Positions 23,365-35,207 of a stretch of DNA of 64,000 nucleotides are shown piece after piece. This DNA is from Zopfochytrium polystomum (lineage: Eukaryota > Chytridiomycota > Chytridiomycetes > Chytridiales > Chytridiaceae): assembly GCA_025765615.1 (NCBI GenBank), contig JAIVFJ010000004.1, forward strand, positions 558,001-622,000. Reading direction: 5' to 3'. A program made the translations under genes and the position numbers. Positions within the stretch are counted from its first letter, which is position 1. Every line of letters begins with the position of its first letter. The notes beneath the pieces are model-generated. The model did not search any database. It was not told the origin of the DNA and was given only the letters and a program-made list of their open reading frames with translations.

Positions 23365-25857
23365 TCATTGCTGGCTCCGCTCCAGCCCGCGAATCTGCTC
23401 GTTCAGTGCTTCGTTCGCCTGCTGCATGGACTGGATGCGGCCCTGCTCGACCGCCACCTTTGCCTGCAGCCGCGTGTTCTCGATCTCGAGCGAGTTCCAG
23501 AGCTGCTCGTAAAACTCGATCTGTATATTTTGTGGTTGTTTTTGTCGTGGGAGGCGGTCGGCGGGGTTGTTGAAGTGGAAGAGAACAAAGGAATGACAAT
23601 TAGGAACGGAACCACACCTCTCGTGTTCCCCCCCCTCAACAAGCGTTGAGCAGCGAAAAAAAAAAAAAAAAAAAAAAAAAAAGACAGTTTCGATTCTTTG
23701 TCTAATAAACTCACCGTCTGCAGCTTCCGCAGCCTCGACCGCCTCGCGGCCTCCGCGTTCCGCCGCCCGCTTCACTGCAAGCTCCTCGTCTTCGACCGTC
23801 CCCGTGCCGCCCGCAGACGACTCCGGTTGCTCGAAGCCGCTCCCGCCCCCGCCCCTCGCCGCCGCCGTCGGCCGCCACCGAGTCCCCGCTCAGACGGCGC
23901 TCGCCGCCGCCGCGGTCTCCCGAAGCCACGCGGTGCTGCTGCTGCTGCCTGCTGCGCACCGGCAGCCGCGACCGCGCCAACGACCGCCGGCACACCGCCC
24001 GCCTCCGCGGACCGCTGCGACGTCCGCCGGAACCCCAGCAGCGTCTTGCCGCGCTTCGACAGCATCAGCGCCGGCGGTCTGGCCGCAGCGGCGACCGCGG
24101 CTCCTGCCGCCACCGGCTGCTGCTGCGGCGGCTTCTGCTCTTTCTTCAGCCGTCGCGGTCGGCGCGTGGTCCGCTGTTCACCACCGCCCGCCGCCGCATG
24201 GGTGCTGTTGCTGCTGCGGCCTGCGAGGCAGCGTCCACGCCGCTGACGCTGCCGCGCCGTTCTCCTGTTGCGGTGCTGACGGCGGCGGCGGTTGGAAGCC
24301 GCCGCCCCACCGCCTGCCGCCTCCGTCATCGTGCCGATGCCGCGGCCGCCCGCTCCTGCCCCGCCGCCGTCCGGGGCGGACGCTGCTGTGCGAGAGGAGC
24401 ATTCCGTCTTGCTCGTACCCTGGTGGCGGTGTTGGTAAGGGGGGGTGGGTTTTGGTTAGTTCCCCTTGAGGTGTTTGACAGTCGACAGCGAACGATGCGG
24501 ACGCAAGTGCCAAGCAAAACAAACAAACAAAATTTTCGAACAATTCCCCCCACCGCTGCCAGTGACGCGGATTCGCCGCTGCTGCTTGGACAAGCGGCAC
24601 CAGCAACAACAGCAAGATCGCCGTGGCCCATCGTGGGCGCGGGAGGCGACTGTCGTCGCAACGACGCCTCATCTTCGTTCGCCATCATTGTCGTCGTCGT
24701 CGACGGCCGGCCGTCGAAGCCATCGTAGCCGGCGGCATCCAGGGACCCTAGCGACTCGGCCATGGTCACGGAGAATGTGGTGGTGGTGGCGGTGGTGCTG
24801 GTGCTGGTGGTGGTCGTGGTGGTGCTGATGTTGCTCGTGGGCTTGTTCCTTGTCGCGGTGCTGCTGCTCTTGCAGTTGGTAGCTGGATAGAAAGGGGTGA
24901 TGGCGCTGCTGGTGATGTAGGTGGTGGCGGTGGCGGTGGTGGAGGGTGGTGTGACATCGGATCCCCCGCCGTGTCGCGGCGACCCCACATCCGACGTGGA
25001 GAGGAGTCCAAGAAACGCCTGTGCTTTTGTATCGGCGCGCGATCCTTGTCCATCACGGTAGTCCCGGTACATGCCCGAATCCCACGCAGAGGACGCAGTC
25101 TCTTGCCGGAAGGTAGTAGGCGATCTCCGGCTGCGGCTGTCTTCTGAGTGCATCGCAGCCGTCGAAAAACGACGCCAACTGGTGGTGGTGGTGGCGGTTG
25201 TTGTCGTGGTAGTGATCGCGTTGGTGGTGTTGGTGGTGAGCGTCGTGGTGGTATCGCAGCTCCTGCGACATCTGGCGCTGATTCTGTTGCTGTCGCTGCT
25301 GCGGTAGCGGTCTCGCGGCTGCAAAATCATCGGGATGGGTTTGGGCGTGATTCAGCAGGGCGGGAGGGTGGAAACCGTCGACATCTGGGTTGTGGCGGTG
25401 GGGACAATCTGAATGGCCCACATCGACAGCAGCGGGCCCAATCACCGGCGCTGCTGTTCGACATGGCGCGTCCGCCGCGCCTGGCTGCCGTGAAGGGTAG
25501 GACGACGAGTGCGGCGAGCCGTCCCCGGAAGAGGCCCCGCGGGCGCGGCGGTGCGGGTTGGGGTAGGGGTGGTAGTAGTGCGGGTGCTGCAGCTGCAGGG
25601 TCGGAAGGAGAGGGAAGGGCTTGGCGAGCTCGTTCGGCGCCGGCGCGAAAGACGGCTGCGGCCGCGGCGGCTGGGAAAGCTCCAGATCGTAAGGGCCGGG
25701 CAGGGGGGCGGCGGCCAAGGGGGTCGGCTGGGGGGCGGGGGCGGGGGGCGGCGGGGGCTGCCGTGGCGGCGGACACGGATAGCGATGGCGGCAGCGGCGG
25801 CGGCGGCGGCTGCAGTAACGCGGAGCCAGTCGAGCGATGCAGACGGTTGGAGAGCAT
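23365..25857 (-). CDS. bZIP transcription factor (GCN4-like)
   Basis: The secure part is the C-terminus. An exon ending at 23715 encodes the basic region 'RNAEAARRSRLRKLQT' (NxxAAxxSR signature). A GTGAGT donor follows, then the last exon 23520-23365, in phase, gives the leucine zipper 'IEFYEQLWNSLEIENTRL...' and the stop. This is a DNA-binding dimeric nuclear regulator of the GCN4/CPC1 type; targets are not inferable. Upstream, a probable start is the ATG at 25857, leading into Pro-, His-, Gln- and Thr-rich sequence, with one intron ending in CCACCAG near 24430. The natural-looking sequence moves by +1 frame several times; for example '...EDEELAVKRA' reads into 'RNAEAARRSR' only after one extra G near 23763. 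The exon map before 23780 is therefore provisional. Confidence 0.6.
23657..23683. repeat. Poly-A tract in bZIP intron
   Basis: 27 consecutive A residues on the plus strand (poly-T in the transcript), inside the intron separating basic region and zipper. Confidence 0.9.
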
Positions 25858-27746
25858 GATTGTCTCGTGGAAAGGAGCGGCCCCACACACACGAACAATT
25901 TTTCTGGTTGGGGGGTTTTGGCGATTGGCGAAAATCTCGCGCGCCAACCACCCACCCACGCTGCTCAGGTAACACGAAGTCCAGCCCTCCCCTCGGCCCC
26001 CCGCCCAGCAACCAAATGTGAAGAGACCGCCGAGCTAGCAACAAATGAAGGGGCCTGGGGGGTTTGCGGAGCGGTCGCGAGGGGGTGTGAAATGATCTGT
26101 TGGCTGAAGGTTTAGGGCGGCTCTAACTAAGATGGTGTTGCGCGGACGTGCTAGACGGCGATGAATGCTTCGGGTCACACAACAAGCCAGGAAGGCGGTG
26201 GAGGGGGGCGTTGGGAACAGGAGGGGGAAGTGGTGGTGACAGAATGTGGGGTTAGGGGGGTGGTTTGTGTGGGTGAGGGTAACAAACAAACAAACAAACA
26301 AACAAACAAACAAACCAAACAGAAGAAGCGAACGCGGGCCGAGCCAAAAGGCGGCTTCGGGGTGTTTTGGGGTGGTGTGTCAGCAGCAATTTCTTGCTTT
26401 GTTTTTGCTGTTCTTCGAGAAGTCTGTCTGTCTGTCTCGGCATCAGTCTGTCGCCCCCAGGATGGATCGGCCGCCCCCACACCACCGACAGAACTGAACT
26501 GAAATAAACTAGTAACGCTCCTAGTTCTCTCTCCTGTTGCGCAAACTCCCCCTCCTCCTCCTCCAATTGCCCCTTCTGGGAGCGAGGAGGTCAAACCAAT
26601 TCATGTGTCCTGTCTCTCTGCTCTTTCGCTTTTGTTTTCCCTCCAAACGCGATGTCACGTGACACGGAAAACAGCTCGGTTGGCTTCCTCAGGGTCAGAT
26701 CGCCCTTGAGTCACGTCGAGTCAGCCTGTTTCCATTTGAACCGTGCTGACTGTGCGTGCTGCATTCTTGGGTTCAAGAAAGCACTATTTCCACTTGTCGC
26801 CAATCCGCATTTGCAGGAGCAGCATTTCTCGTTATTATAGTGTGTTTTGCGGAAATTTTTTTTTTCTTCTTTTTTCTTTTTCTGCAAAAAATCCATCTGG
26901 ATGATGATCTTTTGGCGCTTGTTTCGAACGACCGCAAGGTGCTGGGATAGTTGAAAACCATCTTAAAACAATAAGCAGCTGGCCGGTGAGTTGCCCCAAA
27001 CAGCTGGCTCGAACACACACAAAAAAATTAGCCACAGCAATTTTTTTTTGTCGGCATTTGGGGTGGGTCAAGCCGACTGGATTACGACCGGGACGCAACC
27101 GGAACCGAGGGCATAACGGACACGTTCTTTCGACTTTACCAAACCCTATCTCTGCGGCTGGACAAAATGCAGGCAGGTTGGGCAATTGGTTTCGAGGTTT
27201 GGCAAAAAAATCAAAACCAACGAGAAAAAAAAAAAGAAGAAAAGGGGAAGGCTTGGGAGTGCCAGTGTTCCTTGGTCGCTTTTTTTTTTTTCGGCACAAA
27301 AACATTTTGCACCGCCCCGCTTCCGAAAAGAAAATAAAAAATAAAGTCCGATAAAAATACCGCGGTACAATCCCCAAATACGCTTGTTGTCTGAGCCTCC
27401 AAAGGAGGGAGGAGGTTGTGGAGTGGGCCTCAGCTGTCGCCCTTGTTTACGGGGGTCAGACGATCCCGCCCCGTACTGGCGTTTCTGGCGGGCTGAACTT
27501 TGCACAGTGAGAGTGCCAAGTCCACAGGGTGAGAAGCAGGACACGAATTTCTCAATTGTGTATTTTCGCTTTTTCCGCCCTTCTTGCGACGTCGCCTCAC
27601 CCCATGCCCAAAGCAAAATCAAAAAAAGAAAAAGAAAAGAGAACAAGCAGCTCCGTTTCGATGGGGAGGGACGGCGGGGTCCGGGTGGCGGGGAAGAAGG
27701 GTCAGATGAGGTAGTGGGGAGGATGGGGGGTTTGTCGAGTTTGTGT
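25858..27746. other. Intergenic region 5' of the bZIP gene and 3' of IST1
   Basis: No supported gene. It includes an (AAAC)n tract at about 26280-26316 and A/T runs at 26856-26880 and 27221-27292. ORFs here are short and overlapping. Confidence 0.5.
26280..26316. repeat. (AAAC)n microsatellite
   Basis: About nine near-perfect tetranucleotide units. Confidence 0.9.
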
Positions 27747-28828
27747 TTACTTGCGCTTCTTCAACGCTTCAAAGCCTGGTGTTTTTTGTGTTTTTTTTTT
27801 TTTGATTTTGGTTGAGAAACCGCATAGATTTCCGGTGAGTAATTTTTTCCGCGCAAAATGACGACGGCCTGGGCCTAAGAAGAAAGAAACACTCACGCCG
27901 CGTCAGCTCGTCAAAGTCCGTAGCGGTCGACGGCGCGACGCTCGGCGCGTCGTCCGGGGCGAGCCGCGCGGGGTCGAGGGGCGGCTGGGGCGGCTGGGGA
28001 GGCGGTGCGGCGGCGGCGGCGGCGCCTGCAGGAGCGACGAAGGGGGCGGGGGCGGCGGCGAGGGCGGCGAGGTCGATCAGAGCGGAGGAGTTTGCGGCGG
28101 CGGCCGGGTTCAGGGGCGGCGGGGGGGCGAGGAGGTCGCTAGTTTTCATTTTGTGTAAGACAATCGTTTTTTGAACGCAAGCGCGGGAGGAGTGCTGTAC
28201 TCAACTCGATCAGGTCGCCGTTGGGGCCGAGGGCGGCGAATTCGCTGTCATACGGGACGTTGTAGGCTTTAGCGATGGTGACGAGGTACTTGGTCGACGA
28301 GCAGCGGGTCGGGCGCTTGGATGCGGAGCTTGTGGATTATCTGTTTTGTGTTTTATGTTTCATTGATTGTTTCGGGGGGAAACGCGCAGAAAAGAAAAAT
28401 CGAGCTATACCCTCGAATTGACCACATCGTTTTCGTTGGCGAGCGCCGCTGTGCCAAACTCTTTGCCGAATTTGGCGATGAGTTGCAGCTGTATCTGCGG
28501 GGTGGAGTGGATTGAGTGGAAACGCTCGTCTCTTCCCGCTGGTTCCGGGGTCTCGTCTGGTTCGCATTACCTGGGTCAGCTCCTTGACTTCGCATCGCGG
28601 GGCGGCGTAGATCAGGGTATTAACAGCCTCGGAGATGCTCTGGTCACAGTGTCTGGAAGCGTCCCACCGAAAAGGAAATGATCGTTCAAACAAAGCCTGA
28701 CAAGCACCGCAAAACCATTCACCTCAGCTGCTCCAACAGCCCAAACCGCGCGACCAAGATCTCGCAATACAGTTCCAAAATCTCGAGCGCCTCGACGGTA
28801 AAATCCTCGCGGATGATGTTTTCGGTCT

Positions 28829-28862
<34 letters not shown>

Positions 28863-29452
28863 CACCCCGAATCAGTAAACCGCCCACGCGACGCGCACAA
28901 ACACAAGCAAACCGCACCCGGACTTTGGCGCTCTCAACTTTGCCCTTTTCGAGGAGCTGCGCGATTTCGCGGCGAACCGCCTGGTTCGTGGCCGTCTTTT
29001 TCTGCTGGAGGAGCTTGAGGCGGGAGATGGCCAGCTTCAGCTGGATCTGTGCGTGATGTGTGTGTGTGTGTGTGTGGGATGTCGGGTTATTAGTGTTTCC
29101 ATGTCCCCTCGCCTCTCAAAACATCCGCGTGCGGCCCTGCCGGGGTCTCTTCCTTGTGAGATCTGCTGAAAGGGGGAAAGGGGGGCGGCGATCCGGTGGC
29201 AGTTTTCGGCGATCGGTGGTCGGGGGAGGAGGGTGGGGGTGGGGGTGGGGAGGTGATTGGACGCGTACTGCCGGGAGACAGAGCGTGGACGGACGAGCGG
29301 TCTGCGATCGGCGCGTACGAAGGCGTAAGGAGGTGGGGAGGGGCGCGACGATCGCTAGTCGGTATCTTCGTCGTGGGTGGCACTGGCGTTGGCGGTCCAT
29401 GTCACCCCGACGGCCCTACCTTGCATTTCTGAGGGTTGAAGCTGCCACTCAT
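27747..29452 (-). CDS. IST1-like ESCRT-III regulator
   Basis: Eight exons: 29452-29420, 29046-28918, 28826-28723, 28652-28571, 28494-28411, 28340-28206, 28138-27897, 27775-27747; about 278 aa. The N-terminal helical domain is clearly IST1: 'IQLKLAISRLKLLQQKKTA' then 'TENIIREDFTVEALEILELY' and 'YLVTIAKAYNVPYDSEFAAL'. After an Ala/Pro-rich linker the last two exons join to give the acidic MIT-interacting motif 'DFDELTRRFEALKKRK' at the very C-terminus, as in human IST1. IST1 binds Vps4 and other MIT-domain proteins and modulates ESCRT-III disassembly in multivesicular-body sorting and abscission. All splice phases agree except exon 6, which is 135 nt where 134 is needed: one extra base near 28288-28297, between '...PLLVD' and 'YLVTIAK'. 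Confidence 0.85.
28829..28859. repeat. Poly-T tract in IST1 intron
   Basis: About 31 T residues on the plus strand in an intron just upstream of the third exon. Confidence 0.9.
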
Positions 29453-30199
29453 TTTTTCCTTGGTTTTCTTTCAACGGTATTATTTTCGATTCTCTTGAGA
29501 GACGGCAACCCGGCGACCCCGCCCAAAGTCGACTGCACGAAGTGTTCAGACCAGTCGACATGGTGGGGACAACTGACGCCGGTTGGCATCTCTGCAGCTC
29601 GAGGGAGCAAGAAACGGACAGGAGTGTGCAAGATCCAATTAGTGGACGCGCATAGACGAATGAAGCGAACCTTGTAAATGTACTATGGTACTACCAGTTC
29701 TCAGTCTGGAAGTGGGGTCTATCAGATACAATAGTGGACTGGCCACATACATACACATGCACCCAGTACAAATCCCCAACGCTGTTTTCCAAATTACCCA
29801 TTTCAAGTTGGTTGTGTGCATGCCTTTTAGCGATTCCTTAGAGGCCTCTAAGCTTCCATGCCGTAACAGCAGGGCCTAACTCGAATCGAATCGGGTCGAA
29901 CTTTTGCTGAATTTGGATTTGAAAAGTAATATCGGTGCAGGTTGGGTTGCTCGAAGGGGAATCCTGGAGTTGAAGTTCAATTTGAATTGATTTGCAGTGA
30001 ATTTTCGGGTTAAATCTAATAAAATTCGACAATTTATTTAGTGAGCTTGATCCAGGGATTCAACTTTTTAAAAATCACCACTCGATGTTTGAGTCGGCCT
30101 GAATTTCTTGACCAAGTGCCTAATTTGAATAGCACAGGGCCAGGGTCTAACATTGAATCAATGTGCCGGTACAAGGTAGTGGTCCCCCCCCATGTATTT

Positions 30200-30234
<35 letters not shown>

Positions 30235-30593
30235 ACAGCGCTTTTCGTTCTTTCTTTCTTTTGTGTGTGTGTGTGTGTGCAACTTGCTTTGAGTTTTGGA
30301 CCGCAAAAACAAAAAAAGCTCTCACTTACAACAATTATATTCACAAGAACGGGGAAAGAACGGACAGCGTTGGGGCCAAACAACGAAACGAAGGGAACAG
30401 AAACACAACAGATTACACAAGGTCGCAAACGCTTGCGACACAAAAACACTCACTCGCGCTCACTCAACGATTCACCCAATCCGCTCGCTCGAAGACAAAC
30501 ATACAACACACACCTCTCACGCACACACACTTCTGTCACCCAATCGCTCACTCGCACACTCACTTAACCACACACCCTCACCGACACACACAA
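29453..30593. other. Intergenic, AT-rich in the middle
   Basis: Should hold the IST1 promoter and the 3' flank of the C2H2 gene. 29,680-30,190 is markedly AT-richer, has no gene, and may be old repeat. A poly-T run lies at 30200-30230 and a (GT)n tract at about 30262-30278. Confidence 0.5.
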
Positions 30594-32486
30594 TTAACAC
30601 CGCGCCTTCCCGACATGCCTCCTCAGCGCGTCGGCCCTCGGAAACACCCTGCCGCACCTCGCGCACCGGTGGACCCTCGCACCCGCGAGCTGGTGGCGCG
30701 AGCGGCCGTGCCTGTGCAGGTCGTGCTTGCGGCGGAAGGCGGCGCCGCAGACCGCGCAGCGCCAGGGGGCCGGGGTCGCGTCGTGCACGCGGGCGTGTGA
30801 GCGCAGCGAGTGCTGCGTGCGGAAGCGGGCGGGGCAGGACGAGTGCGGGCAGGCGTAGGGGGGGCTTGTGGTCGGGGGGGTGGTGTTGTGGTTTTGGTGG
30901 TTGGCAGTGGTTGCGGGGGGTGGAGGGAGAGGGCGAGGCGGAGGGGGAGGAGCGGGAGGAGCGGGAGGAGGAGGGGGACGGAGGAGCGGGAGTGGAGGGA
31001 GAGGAAAGAGGAGGCGGGGGCGGCTGCGTGCGAGGCGCGTGCGCGTGTTTCGCGTCGTCTTTCGCGTCGTGCCCATGGGAATGGGAGGAGTCGGGGTTGG
31101 GCCTAATAAGGGGGAGTTTTTTTTGTTTTGTTTTTTTTTTGGATTGTGGTTGTGGGGTGCGGAAAATTGGTCAGCAGGTTTTGTCAGGCCAGCATTGAGG
31201 TGGGGTTGGACAGACGAGAGGGAGAAAAAGCAGGGAGACAGACAGACAGACAGTCAGGCAAGCCTCCAACGAATGAATGAAGCACAAACAATGCGTCACG
31301 CGCGCGCCCCCAAAAGGCCTGAAACGGGCAAGACGAGGGCAAATCGCACCAATCAGCGGCGTGCGAGGAAGACACTTGGCGGCAGCTTCGCACAAGTGCA
31401 CGATTGAAAAACACACACCCGCACACGCACACGCACACCCGCGCACACGGACAGACAGACAGGCAGACAGACAGACAGACAGACAGACAAGCCTCAACGT
31501 TCAACTCGAGGGAGAGAGACAGAGAGACAGAGAGGAGCAGAGGGGGGGACAGAGAGACAGAGAGCGCCCGCTCTTTTGCTTACCTTATGGCGCAAAGCAC
31601 CGCCGCCGCCGCCGCCATTGCCGCTTCCGCCCCCGCTGCTGCTGTTGCCTCCGCCGGCACCCGCCGTCCCGCCGCCTCAGCCGCAGCCGCGGGCGCCAAG
31701 AACCGGTCCCCCGTGCCGCCGCCGCCGCCGCCAAGAACGGCTCCTCCGTCCTCCGCCAGGACGGGCGGTCGGTACGGCCGCCCGCCGTTCGCTGCCGGTT
31801 TGCCACCCGCTCTTTGCTGTTGTTGCTGTCGAGGAGGAGGCGGCGGAAAAGGCCGAGGACGACGACGAGACCGTCGAAGGACGGCGGACGGAGGATTGTT
31901 GGTGTTCGTGTGAGCGATGATGTGGCGGCGGGTAGTGGTACAACGGGGTGTGCGGAGGCGTCGGGGAGGGTGGAGGTGGAGGTGCTGTCCATGACGACGA
32001 CGACGACAAAGTGGTGTTGGAGAGCAAGGACGGCTGCGCAGGTGCGACGTCCGTGTTGAGGATAAAGGCGAGGGTGGCTTTGCGGGCGTCCCTGGATTGC
32101 TGCGGCACCGGCGTCGGCGGAGGCGGTGGGGACGGGAGAGGGGTGTACTGGTGCAATTGGTGGGGATGGTGGTGGTGGATCTGGGGAGCCTGTTGAGAGG
32201 GAGCGTGGTGTTGAGGGTACTGGTGGTGGTTGTCGTGGTTATAGTATTGGAGGTGGACTTGGGGTTGGAGCTCTTGGTGGTGGTCTTGGTAGAAGTGCCG
32301 GTCGGTGGTGGTCGGGTGCTGGTGGAACTGTTGTTGTTGGTGGCGGTAGTATGCGGCGGCGGCGGGAGAGGGCGTCATCGTCATCGTCGCCGTCGCCGTA
32401 TCTGCGGCGTGGGTAGCGGAGGGGTAATGGCGGTGGTGGTGGGACGGGAGAGAGCGGTATTGGAATTGGTGCTGTTGTTGGATCAT
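30594..32486 (-). CDS. C2H2 zinc-finger transcription factor
   Basis: Two exons. Exon 1 runs from the ATG at 32486 to the GTAAGC donor at 31584/31583; exon 2 from about 31107 (TTATTAG acceptor) to the stop at 30594. The N-terminal half is His/Gln/Pro/Thr-rich with polar repeats. The C-terminus has three consecutive fingers: CX4C...HX3H ('CPHSSC...HARVH'), CX2C...HX4H ('CAVCGAAF...HGRSRH') and a C2HC type ('CARCGRVF...HVGKARC'), ending at the last Cys. This is a DNA-binding nuclear factor; no target is inferred. Two single-base breaks are needed: one in exon 1 (about 31700-31800) and one in the G7/C7 run at 30858-30864, where 'PQHHPPDHKPP' reads into 'YACPHSSC' after removing one base. Confidence 0.65.
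31440..31492. repeat. (ACAG)n microsatellite in intron
   Basis: Tetranucleotide tract inside the intron of the C2H2 gene; a smaller tract is at about 31231-31254. Confidence 0.85.
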
Positions 32487-34101
32487 TGTGGCGTTGTGGT
32501 TGTTGTGTGCGAGCTGCGTTCGTGTGGTTGTGGTGAGCGCGGAGGGGGGGGAAGTTTTCCTCTTTTTTTTTCTCTACTTCTGCTTATTTTCCGGTTGCAC
32601 CAGAAAGAGGAGAAAAAAAGGAAACTTTAAAAGGGCGAGGGACTGATGAGGAGTGGGGGGCTTGATGGGAGAGGAGACAGAGCGACGAGACAGAACGAAT
32701 AGAGAGAGAGTGAGGGAGACAGGGACCAAAGAGCGAAGAGGGAGGGGGAGAGAGACAGAGAGACAATATTGGGTGCCCCCCTACCCCAAACACGGGACCA
32801 CCACCACCAACCAAGTCATAGCTGGATTCGAAAAAACAAGGAAAAAATCAAATGAAAATTGAAATGCTCCAACATTGGAAAGAGGCTTTCCTCAGAGAGA
32901 CCCGCCTGCACATGCTGAGAGTTGCTGTGCGCAACAAAGACAGAAAAGCTATTAAAAACGAGAAAATTTTTCTTGTCTTGTTAAAAGAAAAGGGAAAAAA
33001 TCTTTCTTTTTCGCACCAATCAGGCGGCGACGGAATTCTGCAACCAAAGCGCTGCTGCAACGGAAAAAGAGAAACACACAGAAAAAAGTTGTTTAAAAGC
33101 TGTGCTGACTCACGTCCACCTTGGTTTGTCATTCACTCATAGGAAAGAAAATTTCGTAACAAAAAACAAACAGAAGTAGAACTGAGGGCAGGCAATAGTT
33201 TCCGTCAGTGCGGAGAAACGCAAAGCCGCTTGAAAGGCGGGTGCAAGTGTGTGTGTATGGATCATGTGCATTCAGAGACTGGCAGAGAGGGAAAGATAGA
33301 TAGACAGACAGACATACAGAGAGAGAGAGAGAGAGAGAGAGAGTGTGTGTGTGTGTGTGTGTGTGGAAAAAGACCGGTCATGTGGCACCAAATACGTATA
33401 CGCACTAAAGATTGGTTTTCTCTCTCCATGGGGACGAGAGAGAGAGGGAGAGCTCTTCCCAACCATCCATCTCACAGACACACACAACTCATGTGGGATC
33501 TTTGGACCAGAACGTCGATGCAAAAGAACGTCCAATCAAATGCGCTCTCATTCGCTCTGACTTTGTTTCGTGTGAGGAAGAGGAGGTTCAACGATCACAC
33601 GGGTCCTTCTCTTGGCTCTTTCCGCCCACGAAGGCCTCCTCGAAACCGATGGTGAGGGTGGGGGGGAAAGGGGCAGTGCCCCGCACTGCTGAAATATAGC
33701 GACAACGCCAAGTGGCGCACGCACGCAAACTTGGGTTCTTGTGAGCAAGAATGACTCTCTAAAGGGCTTTCCAGTGCGAGTCCTCCTCCCCTTTTTGTGT
33801 GGTTGTGGCCCAGGGAATGATGAGCGAAAGCAATCAGAGTTTCGGTGGTGGGGAACCAGTGCGTGCGCGCCAAGTTACACATTCCTCGCGGCGTGTGCAG
33901 CCTGCATGGACCGGCCCCGTGTCAAATACTACCACCCACTCTAAGGCGGCGATTTCTGTGCCGTCTTGGGCCTTTTTTGGGTTTCGCTTTGGTCCAGGAT
34001 GCGTCGGTCATCCGGACGTCATGGTGTCTTCTGGGGCCTTTTTTTAATTTTAATTTTAATTTTAATTTTTATTTAAATTTCCCTTACGCCGACCGCACAC
34101 A
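32487..34101. other. Divergent intergenic region
   Basis: Lies between the C2H2 gene (-) and the polyprenol reductase gene (+). It contains a (GA)n(GT)n microsatellite at 33319-33365 and an ATTTTA-type run at 34045-34080 just before the start codon. No gene is supported. Confidence 0.55.
34045..34080 (+). promoter_or_regulatory. AT-rich hexanucleotide tract before start codon
   Basis: Four or five units of ATTTTA-like sequence end 21 bases before the ATG at 34102, in otherwise GC-rich surroundings. It may act as a nucleosome-free, TATA-like core promoter. No activity can be shown from sequence. Confidence 0.35.
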
Positions 34102-35137
34102 ATGACCACCACCACCCATCCCTCGACCACCACGACGATCGTGATCGTCGCAGCAGACCTCGTCGCCGCCCTCCTTCCCTTCATCCCCACCGCAACCTAC
34201 CTCGCCCTCACAACCGCCGTGCTCCTCGCAAAAACGATCCCCGCCCTCCGCCCCCTTCCTCCTCTACGGAAAAACCCTCTCCTCCTCCTCCTCCTCCTTG
34301 TCCACCTCGTCCGCCTCCTCGCGACCTCCAACCACCATAACCACCCTCGCCCGCACCATCTACCCCCGCCTCACCACCTGGACCCTCCCCAAACAAACCT
34401 TCACCCACTTCTACCTCCTCGCCCTCGCCGAATCCCTCGCCCTCCCCTTCCTCCTCCACCACCCGCTCTCCCCGCCGCAATCCTCCCTCCTCGCTCTCTT
34501 CACACTCCACGCCGCCCGCCGCCTCCTCGAATCCGCAGTCGCCTTCCCCTCCTCAAGTCGCGCCCGCATCCACGCAGCGCACTACGTCGCCGGAATCGCC
34601 TTCTACGCCGTCACACCGCCCGCGCTCGTCGCCGCGACGGACCCGAGTCCGGCGCCGGTCACCCGCGCCGTCGCTGCCGCGGTGGCGGGCGCCGCGATGG
34701 CCGTGCAGTGCGTCGCGCATTGGGGGTTGGCCGGGTTGCGGAAGAAGAAGAAGACGGCCGGGAAGGACGGGAAAGACGAGGGGGCGGGGATGGACGAGGG
34801 GTACGTGCACCCGGCGGCGCGCGTGGGGGGCGCCGCAGGGCCGTGGTTCCGGCTCGTCGCGTGCCCGCACTATTTCGCGGAGCTGGTGCTGTACGTTGCG
34901 TTTGCGGTTTTCGCCCGGGGCGCGGGCGGCGCCGGTGGCGGTGGTAGTGGTAGCGGCAGTGGTAGTGGCGGCGGCCTCTCGGCCGCGGCGGTCGCGGTCG
35001 CGCCGTGGGCCGCGGTGCTGTGGGTCGCGGTGGACCTGGGCGTCAGCGCCGACGAGACGTGGCGGTGGTACCGGCGGCGGTTTGGCGACGCGGCCGCGCC
35101 GCGCGGGTGGAAGCGGATGGTGCCGTTCGTGTATTGA
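34102..35137 (+). CDS. Polyprenol reductase (SRD5A3/DFG10-like)
   Basis: Single exon, about 344 aa with one frame break. The steroid 5-alpha-reductase C-terminal domain is unmistakable: 'PWFRLVACPHYFAELVLYVA' and the terminal 'DETWRWYRRRFGD...GWKRMVPFVY'. Several hydrophobic segments fit an ER multi-pass protein. The family converts polyprenol to dolichol for N-glycosylation. The N-terminal part reads '...IPALRP' and must continue as 'FLLYGKTL', a conserved segment, after removing one C from the C5 run at 34251-34255. The exon length, 1036 nt, is one more than a multiple of three, which agrees with a single extra base. A Gly/Ser-rich insertion and a Lys-rich loop are extra relative to typical members. 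Confidence 0.8.
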
Positions 35138-35207
35138 ATAGAGAGTTGGGGTGCAAAAAACCAAGTTGGGGAAAAATAAAAAAGGGGGAAACTCGCAGCA
35201 GCTGCTT

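Noticed and set aside
24766..25056. Pro-rich 96-codon ORF as a separate gene
   Set aside because: Alternative frame of the bZIP N-terminal low-complexity region.
31440..31492. Possible CRISPR-like array or regular direct repeats
   Set aside because: Simple ACAG microsatellite in an intron of a eukaryotic gene.
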